Shown here in pieces: positions 42,829 to 54,729 of a stretch of 64,000 bases of DNA. The position numbers and the translations under genes were made by a program. Numbering within the stretch: the stretch's first letter is position 1; every line of letters begins with the position of its first letter. The stretch is taken from NCBI GenBank assembly GCA_020055645.1, contig CM034549.1:744001-808000 (forward strand), read 5' to 3'. The DNA is from Tomocerus qinae (taxonomy: Eukaryota; Arthropoda; Collembola; Entomobryomorpha; Tomoceridae). The notes below the pieces were generated by a model. It did no database searches. It worked only from the letters and a program-made list of their open reading frames with translations, and was not told the DNA's origin.

Positions 42829-45593
42829 ATCCCGTATATGCTCTTTAAGCATAGATTATTGACATGAAGTAAAAGATTAATACAAATGCGAACGCATGAC
42901 TATCCATATAAGGGATATCCGGGATATATACGGATATATACGGGATATCCATTTGGGTATACAAGTTGACACTATCCATATACGGGATATCCTTTTGCAT
43001 ATACAAGTTGTCACTACCCTCATATACGAAATAATTTATACAAGTTATCCGTGATCCGCCCTCCAAACGATTAACCGTGAAAAGTTCAATATAGTTAGGA
43101 GTTGGGAATGAAGAATTGAAGTGGGGTCTGTAAATGGGTGGAAGGAGATAGTGGATGAATGAAGTCGACTGTCACTTCCATCTTCACTCATGGAGAAATG
43201 CATACAAATGCTTTTCTTTTGTTTTACTCGACTTTCTTTTCTCCTCACAACAGTACTCACGATACAAACACTAGTTCAGTATAGACTAGAACTAGAACTA
43301 CACCATACATACTAGACTCACCAAATAACTAAATCAAATTCCTTTTTCACCGAAAATACAGGCCTATAATTTTCAAAATATCTGTCCTATTGCGAACCTA
43401 AACCTCAAGTTGGCACTAAAACAGTAAACAAATATTATTGTAACAGGGTATAGATAGACAGATAGACAATTTTAAAATGCCTTTGAGAAGATAAATAAAC
43501 AAATAATTTGAAAAATTTCGCAAAACATTTCACGAGCATGTTTTTACAATACATTTTTCAAGATAAATTTATTGATTCTTGACCATTAATTAATGATTCT
43601 TCTGAAATTTTGGTGGGTGCCGTACGGTCCACTACGCCGCTGCAATTATAATTTAAAATAGTGTACACGGTGGACTAGACTAAAGGGACATTCATTTTCA
43701 ATCGCAATTTTTATTTTTACTGATTTAAAAAAGAGAAGATTGAAATGTATGGGTTAGTTTGGAGCTGGTTGGGAGTGAGCGTGGGAGGGAAAATTGTGGC
43801 AGGGATGCAGTAATGAGCAGATAGTAGACATATACTTTCACCACTTTCACTCTTATTTAATGCAACTTATGTGTACCTCTTCATTCACTTGACTTGACTC
43901 CAAAATCATTATATAATACCTATAATATATATCTATAATATAGTCATTGTTAGCGGGAATCATAGGTCGGAGCAATAGTATACCTCAACGTACCTCAATT
44001 TTCTTAAAAATCCAACCTCACATCATACTCGACCTCAACTCAGAGATTGAGCTTCATCAAACCTCACCTTAAACTCAACATCAAATGGCAAATTGAGCTT
44101 AACCTTAACTCAACCTCACCTCTAACTCTGAGGTAAATTCGAGCTATTGCGGGAATACGTAGATTCAGTAATAAATACTTTCTAAGGCAATAAACAATAA
44201 TTTATAATTTCTGCTGCAAAGAAAATATGGCAATTTTGGAAGACTGTCAAATGGAGTCCTCAAATGGGCACGTGAAAGATGTGAACATACATAACAAAAT
44301 AGGCGGATTTTTGAACAATTAGATCTTAGGGCATCAAAATGAAATAATAATATGAAAACTCTCAACACCCAAGAATAAAAAAATTAAAATTCATTTTAAT
44401 TCCTGCGCTGTTTAGTCATACAAATACAAACAATTTCGATCCAGATTTTTCTTATTGTGCACATTATAAATTTTAAAATTTTAGTTATAATTTGCCTTTT
44501 TGGTATCAGTATCCTTAGCTTTATATAGTGTGCCTTTCGGATGTTTACAATTTTTAAAAATTGTGGTTAGTGCTTAGTTAGGTGAAATACTACATACCGC
44601 TAACATAACATAACATGTATCTATAGTGGTTGAGTTGAGAGACTTCTTTCCATTCTTCACATTTCCTTCCATCTAACTCAAGCGGAAAAAATGAGTTGAT
44701 GTTGATGCTGGCTTTCCCTCATCTCTTGGCACAATATAACTTTTTCAACTATATACTACTTGTCGACTGTTGTAGGACGGATATCTTTACTAGCGGTATA
44801 ATATACTAAATATTATAGTTTTAATGGTGGTTAAGAGTATACAATACAGCGCTTATAGATGTAGATAACAGAGTTGTGATTCCACTCCACCGTAAACCCA
44901 AATATTTGTATGCAAATACCTACTCCTCGGTTTTCGTGTTTGTGGGTCCCTTGTTTGTTTGTCTACTTCTACAGACTCAAATTAGTCCCCATTACACTCA
45001 TATTTATTTATTTTTTAATACGTTGGGCGCCACAATAAATGCACCTATATTCTAATTTTAGTTTAGTCCAACCAGCAGAGATTTTATTCATTCGCTCGTT
45101 ATTTACATTAGTTACCCTTAAACGTTATTTAAGTTGGAATCCAAGTGGAGTCTGTGACCACGTGACGAGAATTGATCGGTGGGTGGGTAGGATGCGATTA
45201 GGTCATAATTTAAGGCTGTTATCTGGGATTGTCAAAGTGTCGACAAGAAAAGAGACAGATTTCTGACAATCTCCTCATCTGCTTATTAGTAGTTGCACAG
45301 CGTCCTCTCCACATCCTCCTGTCGGTGGGAGTTGAGTGAATGTGGTTGCCCTGCACCAATTTAACTCGTTAGTGTCATGCGGGCAGGAGACTCCTAATGA
45401 ATGCTTGACATGACGTCGCCTATCCACCACTAATCATCATGCACTTTCTCTTATACATCAACCGATAAATATTCCCCACCACTCCCCCCTCGAACATGAC
45501 ATCCTGTTCAACACTTACCATTTAAGCCTAGGCATAAATTATCTTTTCCTGGCCATACCACCCAAAGTTCCTGTAGTATTAGCTAGTATGCAG

Positions 45594-45881
45594 TGTATTT
45601 GTGTATCAGGTTACCTCTTCAGGATGTTTGAGAAATGAAAATTCACTTTTTTCATTTGTGGATCTAAATTGGACGATTTAGATCCACAGCCAAATCTGCA
45701 CTCAAAGCTATATAGCTGTATGTACCCAATGGCAACCAACCTTTGGGTCATAGTATTCATAAGTCAAAACTGAGAGCTGATTTGGCTGTGGATCTAAATC
45801 GTCCAATTTAGATCCACAAATGAAAAAAGTGAATTTTCATTTTTCAAACATTCTGAAGAGGTAACCTGATACTCAAATCAC
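45594..45881. mobile_element. Hairpin MITE with about 103-bp arms and a second palindrome in each arm
   Basis: Left arm 45594-45696 and right arm 45779-45881 are nearly exact complements (for example AGGTTACCTCTTCAG and AAAATTCACTTTTTTCATTT). Each arm also holds TGTGGATCTAAAT and ATTTAGATCCACA around TGGACG or its complement, so each arm can fold by itself. The 82-bp centre is unrelated. No transposase, and no clear target duplication. Confidence 0.85.
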
Positions 45882-47063
45882 TATAGCTACAGCAACTTTG
45901 ATACCACCTTTTATTCTTTCTGCTATACAGGGTGATGCGTCATTAACTTAACCACCTTTAAATGCAAACAAACATCAAAAATGCCTTTAACCTTTATAGC
46001 AAGTATGTACTAATACGTCTGAGGTAGAACAGTATCATGTTTTGGTGTTTCTGATGCCACTTGATAATAAGGCAATGATTTTCAGTGACAACTGTTATTT
46101 TATTATGTAATAGCATCTCTGAGCATTGTTGTTACAAATTGACTTTAAACCTTATATGTGTTAATCGACCAAAAATGTCAATCAAGTAACTGATTTAATT
46201 AATTCAAATAATGGGCACCTAATCGCCAATTTTACGCGATTAAATAATTAGCTTGCACATTCTTATAATTAAATGAAAGTACTAAGTGCAAAAATATCGT
46301 TTAAGTAACATGGTTTTTACAATTTTCAGGAAAAATTCAAAAATCAATATGAATAATCTGACATATTTTAAAGAATTTGTTTATTTTGCATTTCTATTTG
46401 TTGGAATTAAATACTTAAGGAGGTTAAAGTTTATTTTAATGTCTTTTGTGTATTTTAGCTTTTATATGCTTTGTGTATTTTTACTATTACCATAATTTAC
46501 CAAGTATAATAGATGTAGAGTAGATATGTATGGATTCAGAGGAATGCAAATACTGAACGTAGGTATTATACCGACGGAACTAAACAAAATGTCATATATA
46601 TTTAATCTTTGACCTTTCAGCATCTTACAATAACTACTACAGAACTTTGTAGAATGAATAGAATCAAAGTTACATTAATTATATTTAGTTTTGAAGCTCT
46701 CCCCAGTCAGTAAGATTTAAGAATCCCTTGTTGATATTTAACGCAAAATTGTGCCCTTTGGTGTGTCTGGCTCAAACCAAGTAAAATTGTGCATACACGG
46801 ACCAAAGAAGAACTTATAATATACTACTAAACATATATTGAGGTTCTTATATACGGCCCTATATTATTATTCGGATATCCGCGCGGTTGGCTTGTGCACA
46901 AAATTCGCTTTGCCCTGCCGATAGAATTCTGTGACGTAGGTAGATGATAGAAATCTATATTTCATATATCAATGACACGGACAGAATGAGTATTCACTCA
47001 CATGGAGACTCGCTTACACTCGATGCGGCGGATATATTGAATAATTTTGTCTGTGGGTTATGA

Positions 47064-47909
47064 AAATCTCCCCTATTGGAAAATCTTCTTGTTAGACAAT
47101 CTCCCTATTAGAAAATCTCCCCGTTAGACAATCTCTCTATTAGAAAATCTCCTCGTCAGACCAGCTCCCGGTATGAGAAATAAGGAAAAACGGCAGAACG
47201 AAAATCGAAACCATAAAGCTTAGTTTTGAGACGTGGAGATGGATCGGATGGGAATGATGAGACTATGAGATTCCAATAATGTAATGGAAAACTGTACACT
47301 GTTTACCTGTACTGTACTTGAAGTAAACTGTTTGTCCATCTACTGTTTCAGAAATACTTACATCCAATTATTATTCATATGCACTATTAATAAATACAAA
47401 AAATGGTGCACAAAAAGCAATAAATATTTCTTGTTATAGCCCGCCCCAAATTGTTAGTAAAGGAAGGAACTAGGATAAGGAAAAATGGTATAAACGAGAT
47501 TGGTCACTGTCACTACTATTAATTACTTGATAATGATATGTATCTGTAATTATTAATAATGTGCAGAGTGGCCAAGTGGGCAGGCTTCGTTAACAAAAAG
47601 TACAAAAGAAAAACGTCAACTAAGACATCAGTATATACTTCACGTACAGGTAAACAGTATTCAGTTTTCCATTACATTATTGAAATCTCCAGTCATCATT
47701 CCCATGTCCGATCCACCTTCACATCTCAAATTACTAGCTTTATGGTTTCGATTTTCGTTCTGCCATTACTCCTTATTTTTCATACCGGGAGCTGGTCTGA
47801 CGGGAAGATTTTCTAATAGGGAGATTGTCTAACGGGAAGATTTTCAAATAGGGAGATTGTCTAACGGGGAGATTTTCCAATAGGGCAGATTTTCTAATAC
47901 GGGAGATTA
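47064..47909. mobile_element. Foldback element whose inverted arms are built of short tandem repeats
   Basis: Left arm (47064-47312) starts with repeated AGACAATCTCCCTATTAGAA-type units of about 33 bp, followed by unique sequence (GAAAATCGAAACCATAAAGC; TTACCTGTAC). The right arm (47643-47909) is its inverse, with the units at the outer end (GGGAGATTGTCTAACGGG). The interior of about 330 bp has no gene. Confidence 0.85.
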
Positions 47910-48492
47910 TCTGCGGATACCTTATGCGTCGGTATCTTTCGTAATATCGTAGTGAATTAAAATTTTTCTTGCACTGGTTATACTCAACTTTTGATCTACA
48001 GAAAATAATCGAAATGATGATTCCATTTTTCAAATGTTATTTCATTTTCAAAGGAATCGAATAGTGGGATGGAAAATATTTCAAAGATGTATTTATTATT
48101 TATTATTTTCCAAAAATATTTCTAGTGACATAAGTTTTATCAAAGTAGGGCTTAAAAAACAGCATTGAACGTGGCCAACCATTTTTCGACAGAATTGTCA
48201 ATCTTATCAGAGTAAAAATGATGAGTCGGTGGGAAGGAGTACGTCCACGTGTTTTTACTCCAGGTGATAGGATGTGCAGAAATGGTTACACGCATTACAC
48301 GGTGATCGTATTTTGGCACAATAGAAAAGGCTGTTAAGCGACTGCATATATTAGCGACAGGGATAGAAATATTAATTAGCTGACTTTTAATTATATTTAA
48401 TTTAATGAAAAATAAGGCTACTCAGGGCGGAAAAACACTGAGTCCACGTTGAAGGACAAAAATAGAGTCCAGGCAGAAAAAAACCTCTTATC

Positions 48493-48523
48493 GCATAAGA
48501 AAATCGTCGAGATTTTCTTATGC
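48493..48523. repeat. 13-bp-stem hairpin
   Basis: GCATAAGAAAATC (48493-48505), loop GTCGA, GATTTTCTTATGC (48511-48523), an exact stem. It could be a small structured RNA or terminator-like remnant, but there is no supporting context. Confidence 0.75.
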
Positions 48524-49035
48524 TCATGTTATAATTGGTCGTGAGTGTCATATTGTCATTGCATAGGTATATCATGCACGCAGAAGGCGTGCATAACAAA
48601 TAATAACAATACCTGGCCAGTATAGGAAATAGGAGGGAATGAACTCTGTCCAGCAAGTAAGATATAATGTAAATTAGTTCTATTTACTTGCTGGGCATTT
48701 TGGGAAGAAATAGGGAATGCAATAAAATTATGCATTCTCTCAATATCTATGCACGAAGTCAGAAGTCACAGTGAAGGGTCTATACTCAATGTATTATTCC
48801 TTTTGAGAGGTTTTGTGTTTCAAGAACAACTTGTCTTGAATATGGTTGAAATAATAAAATCTTGGTCTGTTCATGGCGAATGAGTTCGAAAAAAGCAAAA
48901 ACGAGTTAGAGAGAATTGGCTTGAGGTCTTAGAACTCAAGTGACTAAATTAATTGGAGTCAACAGTCGATTCCCTCCAGCCTCCACAATCAAACCAAGTA
49001 AACAACCCTTACAAGCCTCTCCTTTTTTTCAAGAA

Positions 49036-49130
49036 TTGCAGACATGGCAATTGAAATATTTCTCGGAAATAAATGTGAAATATTTCGCTCTCCTACTCCC
49101 ATTGGAATAAATATAAACAGGCTACGGCTG
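49036..49130. mobile_element. Partial hAT-like terminus related to 25440
   Basis: GCAGACATGGCAATTGAAAT then TTTCTCGGAAATAAATGTGA resembles the left end of the element at 25440-26451. The matching right end was not found. Confidence 0.45.
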
Positions 49131-50355
49131 CATGATATTTATTAAACAGTTGAAATAAATCAACCCCGAGTTCCGTAAAGTCGCGCCCAAGTTGTACTTA
49201 TTCAAAAAATTTATTTATGTCGGTAATTTTATTCACTTTCAATTATTTTATTTTTCAAGAAAAATTTCTCTGAATAAGGAATGATCTCGAATGTATTGAA
49301 ATGTGAAATGTTTTGGCTAGTGGGCAAACAGGGCAATTGAGGATGACAGCAATTTCCCGCCCAGGTTGTTTGTGTCGTGTTGTCATCCTCATTAGGGAGG
49401 TCCTCGTCCTCGACAGACTGTCTCTCCTCCTTGAGAGATAATGAGGAAGGGGAGGCAACACTCCATCATTAGGCAGAGACTCATTCACTCCAACTAAATC
49501 TGACTCTTCCACTCCAAATAAATATTGACAAACTTTTCATCCTACTCCACCGACTTCTTGCTATACATTTATTCTTCAATACAGGGCGTGGAACTATTTC
49601 CAAGTCCCTCATGCTTTCAATTTCAATGAATTTAAGTCGAAATTTTAAATTGTTGCACTTATCCCCTAAAATGAAAGAAAATTTTGTCCAATGAAAGTGA
49701 ATTGAAAGTTTTATTTTCAGGGGATAGTGTCAGATACGTACGTAACATCCAACTTGATCTTGTCATACTTTCGCTAGTGAACATTTTGCATTGGTTAATA
49801 TTTGAAGAGAGGAATCTCTCCTACATGGCTCTAATTAATTAATTAGGGAATTCGTGTAGGTATTATTAACCCCTGTGTGGGTGGATGAGTGTAAATCACA
49901 TGTAGATTTGGCTATTTAGAGTTCCATTGCGAAAAAGTTTTAATATGAGACGGGGGATTAAGAAGGTGATTAATTGTAAATTAAAGGCGAACGATCGGCG
50001 GTTTATCAAAATTAATTATAATTATAGCTTTTTCACACACGGCCGCTTGCGAGCGAGCGTCGAGAACGACCCGCCAAATGTTGACGTATAATTTTGAGAG
50101 TGGCAACTTAATCAGTGTTAAAAGTGTTAATAATACGTTCGTAAACTCTGCAAGCCCCCGTATACAAGTATTGTGTAAGGTGTTAGGCAGAAGTGGTTGT
50201 CGTCGAAAGAGAGTTGGTTGGTTGAGATGTTGAGAAGGAGCTAGATAGTTGTGTCTACTAATGAATGTTGACAGTGGATAATTGTTATTGATAACTATAA
50301 TGAGAATAATTAATTCTTTTGAGTGTTTTCTCATGTGACAATTTTTGTTTTGCAG

Positions 50356-50489
50356 GGAACGGTTGGGTGGGCTGGAAGAGAAAGGCGGACGGACTGGAGT
50401 ACGTAGAAATACTTTTTGAATTCGACTTCGTGCGACAGTTTTTTACTCTTGATCTATATTCTAATAATTATCCCAGTAAAGATGTTCAG
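50356..50489 (+). CDS. Ddr: Discoidin domain receptor, exon D (discoidin-like domain)
   Basis: Exon of 134 bp, entered in phase 1 after TTTTGCAG and left in phase 0 at a perfect donor GTGAGT (50490). With the last base of exon C it reads GNGWVGWKRKADGLEYVEI, then LFEFDFVRQFFTLDLYSNN. The V-G-W...G-Y/E-x-E-x-x-F-E-F-D strand pair is a hallmark of the DDR discoidin-like domain, and the junction with exon C (YGLG/NGWVGW) is at the expected place. Confidence in both splice sites is high. Confidence 0.92.
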
Positions 50490-52670
50490 GTGAGTACATC
50501 TATTTTAATAAATTACACATTTTTATAACTTTCACCAACTTCAACGACATTGTTTTCAATATTTCAAAAACTCATAATTTTCTGTTTACAATGAAAAATC
50601 TTGCAAAACTAAATAAATCAGTCGACATCAAAATTCTGTCGAATGATAGTAAATAAATCAGCCCTCCAGACAATTTTTGTGGAATGATTTTGATTATCAC
50701 AGTAAAATTTCTTTCTCGTTGTTGAGTTAATGCTTTTTGAACAACTTTAAAGCTGCTGCCGATTTTGAAATGTAATTTCATTTCTGTCGACTATCTTGCA
50801 AATGAATTAATTCCTTGATAATTAATTAATTATTGACGCAACAAATGAAGAGATGGGTGAAAGTTATGTCGAGGAAGTAGTAAATAAATGGTTTGTTTGG
50901 CATGAGACTGACTGATGTCTTTAATTTGGACATCTAATTTGGAGGAAAAGGAGGGAGAGGATGACTTCTCTCTATATTCATTCCTCGATGACCAGTCCGC
51001 TATAATGGCTCATGTTAAAATGGCCAGTATAAGTATATTTCAGAATTCCTTTGTGACCGTTTTGACCCCTTTCCAATTACACCAGAGATTTGAATATTAT
51101 TTCCTATCTTAATTCTGTGTACATCTGGGAAATTGTGGGAAAGATATCTAAAACTTTAAATTTCGGAGGGTCTAAATGTCAGCTGGAAAATGATTATTTT
51201 GCGATATCTTCATTTAAGCCATTTTATTCTAGGAAAATGGCAGTGGGAAATAAACATGTATTGCTGTCTTGCAAATTTCGGGTCTATTTTCCACTTGTAT
51301 TTTTATGTTCCCATTTTCCTACCCACAAAGCCATTTTAATTCCCACTTTTTCCACCAAGAAAATAGTCAGATCCCAGTTTTGATTTCTCAGTCGAAACTT
51401 TGTTGCTGAGCCCGTCAAAAACAGAAGTCTGTGATGGCAACAAAAGTATTTTCACCTATCTCCCCAGCTGCATTCATTAGATGAACGAAGGGAAGAAAGG
51501 AGTCTTATTAGTCACTTTCTCCAGTATTTCTTTTTATCCTGAAGAATGAACGCGTCCCCTCTTCATTCACGCCTTTTTCATGTCCGAATAATATATTTAA
51601 ATGTTGCTCTCCGTGTACCATTTCCTTCCTTAATTTCTTTTATTACGACTCTAGTTATTAGTTCAGGTAAAAAAGTTTTACAGTTAGGGGGCATTTAAAG
51701 ACATAATTAACAGTTTCGTAATTTGTGGCGAGTTTTCCTTTTGAGGTAACAGTTTAATTCTTTTATCAAATATTGAAAAGGTATTATTTCCCTGAATTAG
51801 TGGGGAATAAAACATTAAACATAGAAGGCAATCGGGAGGAAAAACCGAAAAATTTGAATTTTGATTCAATTTGTGATCTGTTTCTCATTTTTCCCATTTC
51901 ATTTTAATACCCACATTTCCCAGTTGATCCCATTAGTGGTATACGTTTCAGATATTCCCCACCCCATTCATTTCCATTTTCAATCCCCATTCATTCGTTG
52001 ACCACCTGGGAAATTTGGAAAATTGTGGTGTAGGGAGTGGGAAGTAATGGGAATCATGGGAAAAAATCCTAACATTTTGCATTTTAGCGCAGTTTTTTCC
52101 CATTTTCCTCTCCTTTTGAAGTCCACACTTCCCAGTAAGAAATGGGAAAATTCCCATTGGTGGTAATCAGTGTACAAAATTTACCACTTTTTAGCCTTTT
52201 TTACCATCACAGTGGTAAAAATGCACTTAATGGTAAAAATGCATTTAATGGTAAAAATGGTAAATTTTAGCGATTGATTAGACAACTGAGTACAGATACA
52301 CTAGACTTCTTAAAATATAAGTGCTAAAACTTTATTTTCTATGAAATATTTCCAATTAGCCCCTTAATCAATTAAATTAATCATATTGTACACCAAAAGT
52401 TATGAAAAAAATGAAGAAAGAAAGATTGTATTTGGTATCACCCATTTAAAATTGATGCTAATTTAAATTGCAATTAATTTCTCAATCAGCAAGGGTTGTT
52501 AGCGCCCCCATTGGTTGAATCCTACTCTGATTGATGAACACTTATCAATTTGTGACAACAATGATCATCTGCTAAGCTATTTCATACTTTTGCACCGAAT
52601 TTTATTCAAAATTCAAACACGAAATTTAAATGAAACTATTTTTTACCATTTATACCACTTACCGGAACAT

Positions 52671-54001
52671 TCCTAGTATACCGACGCTCAACGGAATAGA
52701 CCGATATATAGCTCATTCGAAAGATCTCGTCGAGTACATCACGAATATGGTATTGGTTTTTGGGGCAACCCCCCAAATAAGAAAGTTATCGTTGGTTAAA
52801 GTTGAAAAAATGACTATTTCGATACCTACGTTTTCAGAAAACGAAGAGTTACAAGTTCTTCAGGACATCGTTGTTTTGCTGTTCATGTTGAATTTACTTG
52901 TAACTATGGCAACGTATCTAATAAGATTATTTAGGTTTGGTTTTGTAAAATTCTTAATTGCACTTTAACTTCTATTTTCGGTTTCTTCATTGTTCTAACT
53001 TCAATTTTCGTCATTTTTGATTTGGTTAGTGGCACGCGGTCACAATGTGCATTTTATAAACCTAACCTAATTAATATTAATTGAAATTGAACATGGCACG
53101 TGTCACAGTTAGCATTTTTTAAACCTAACCTAATTAAAACTGATGGAAATGGAATATGGGACGTGGTCACAATTAGCATTTTTTAAAACCTAACCTAATT
53201 AAAATTGATGAAAATTAAACATGGCACGTGGTCACAATTAGCTTTTATAAACCTTACCTAATTAAAATTAACGAAAATCGAACAATAGACATGGTCACAA
53301 TTAGCATTTTTTTAAAACCTAACTTAATTAAAATTAATAGAAATCGAACAAGGACGTGGTCACAATTAGCATTTTTTTAAAACCTAACCTAATTAATACT
53401 AATGGAAACTGAACATGGCACGTGGTCACAGTTAGCATTTTTTAAACCTAACCTAAATAAAATTGATGGAAATCGAACATGGGACGTGGTCACAATTAGC
53501 ATTTTTTTAAAACCTAACCTAATTAAAATTGATGAAAATTAAACATCGCACTTGGTCACAATTAGCAATTTTTAAACCTAACATAATTAAAATTGAAAGA
53601 AATCGAATAAGGGACGTGGTCACAATTAGCATTTTTTAAAAACTAACCAAATCAAAAATGACGAAAATTGAAGTTAGAACAATGAAGAAACCGAAAATAG
53701 AAGTTAAAGTGCAATTAAGAATTTTACAAAACCAAACCTAAATAATCTTATTAGCTACGTTGCCATAGTTACAAGTAAATTCAACATGAACAGCAAAACA
53801 ACGATGTCCAGAAGAACTTGTAACTCTTCGTTTTCTGAAAACGTAGGCATCGAAATAGTCATTTTTTCAACTTTAACCAACGATAACTTTCTTATTTGGG
53901 GGGTTGCCCCAAAAACCAATACCATATTCGTGATGTACTCGACGAGATCTTTCGAATGAGCTATATATCAGTCTATTCCATGGAGCGTCGGTATACTAGG
54001 A
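52671..54001. repeat. Snap-back unit: two 360-bp inverted arms around a 64-bp array
   Basis: Left arm 52671-53030 starts TCCTAGTATACCGACGCTC and right arm 53642-54001 is its inverse, ending GGTATACTAGGA. Divergence between arms is low (a few substitutions such as ACCTACG/GCCTACG). The centre (53031-53641) has ten units of about 64 bp. Confidence 0.92.
53031..53641. repeat. About 64-bp array with CCTAACCTAA motif
   Basis: Ten units marked by ACGTGGTCACAATTAGCATT, then AAACCTAACCTAATTAAAAT. Each carries two CCTAA, the complement of arthropod telomeric TTAGG, as in the unrelated element at 39665-40689. Confidence 0.9.
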
Positions 54002-54518
54002 TTTAGCCCACTTACCACTACTTTTTAGGTAGTGGTATTTAACGTTAAATACCATTAAAAACCACTTACCACTGGTAAGTGGTAAATGGTATTTTGTACA
54101 CTGGTGGTAATTCCCAGTGGAAGCCTTGAATTCTACCTAAATAGTTGTAGTGTATTTGTATAAGTAAAGGGAGAATATGTATAAGAAAGTATTAGAATGT
54201 CAACCTGCCACATTTTGTTGAACACCTGAGAAATGTGAGGATAAAGTCAAGTTGTTTGAATTTCTGCTCTATTTACCATTACTTACCATTCCATTTTGAT
54301 ATTCCCATTTCCCCGTGGGAAGTGGGTTAGTGATAATTCCCAGTGAAAACCTTGACTCAACCTATATAAATGGTTGAGTCATTGGAGACACTATTTATTT
54401 TGTTATAAGTTAGAATGTGCTATATTGTGCAAGGAGAAAGTGTTGGAGAAAGTCATTAGAATGTCGTGTATGTTTGTATGTGTAGCTGGTGTTTGTATAG
54501 TTTTGTTTGTGATTGCAG

Positions 54519-54729
54519 ATTTTTGCTCGAGCGAAAGTGTACTTCAGTGTGGGCGGAGTGTTCTTTAATGGCCGGCCTGTAACATATGTTCCGACGGTGA
54601 CAGATGGTCCCCTCGAACACGCTCGCAACTTGACAATCCCGCTCGAATCAAGAATTGCTCGTTTTGTTAAAATTCACCTACACTTTAGATCTTCCTGGAT
54701 TCTACTCGGCGAAGTATACTTCAACTCAG
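54519..54729 (+). CDS. Ddr: Discoidin domain receptor, exon E (end of discoidin-like domain)
   Basis: Exon of 211 bp from acceptor GATTGCAG in phase 0 to donor GTATAT in phase 1. It reads IFARAKVYFSVGGVFFNGRP, later RNLTIPLESRIARFVKIHLH and FRSSWILLGEVYFNS. The pattern x-P-L-x-x-R-x-A-R-F-x-x-x-x-x-F...W-x-L-x-x-E-x-x-F is the conserved end of the discoidin-like domain just before the extracellular juxtamembrane region. NLTI is an N-glycosylation sequon. The following exons (juxtamembrane, transmembrane, kinase) were not recognised in the remaining 9.3 kb. Confidence 0.92.

Larger units (their letters stand above)
27445..50355 (+). other. Ddr intron 3 (22.9 kb), filled with satellites and transposons
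   Basis: The intron runs from GTAATT to the acceptor TTTTGCAG. Named contents are listed separately. Stretches in which I recognise nothing: 27445-27755, 30606-31140, 32862-34640, 36325-37885, 38780-39230, 40760-41640, 42850-45590, 45890-47060, 47915-49030 apart from one hairpin, and 49130-50355. Confidence 0.8.
52168..54103. mobile_element. 1.94-kb hAT-type element carrying a snap-back structure
   Basis: Ends CAGTGTACAAAAT and ATTTTGTACACTG are perfect inverted repeats, with GTGGTAAT on both sides (52160-52167 and 54104-54111). Near the ends are repeated TTTACCACT and AATGGTAAAAATG motifs. The core holds inverted arms at 52671-53030 and 53642-54001 around a 64-bp array. A frame of 112 codons in the left arm (52630-52968) has no recognisable domain, and the same sequence exists inverted in the right arm, so it is not called a gene. 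Confidence 0.9.
50490..54518 (+). other. Ddr intron 4 (4.0 kb)
   Basis: Donor GTGAGT, acceptor GATTGCAG. Degenerate motifs of TTCCCAGTGGGAA type occur at 51230-51380, 51890-52165 and 54105-54350. They seem to be an old repeat family, one member of which was split by the hAT element at 52168-54103. Confidence 0.8.

Noticed and set aside
45039..45266. 75-codon frame near 45 kb
   Set aside because: No domain, no flanking signals, and of a length expected by chance in this much sequence.
52630..52968. 112-codon frame in the left snap-back arm
   Set aside because: The same sequence is present inverted in the right arm and the frame has no known domain. Probably chance.
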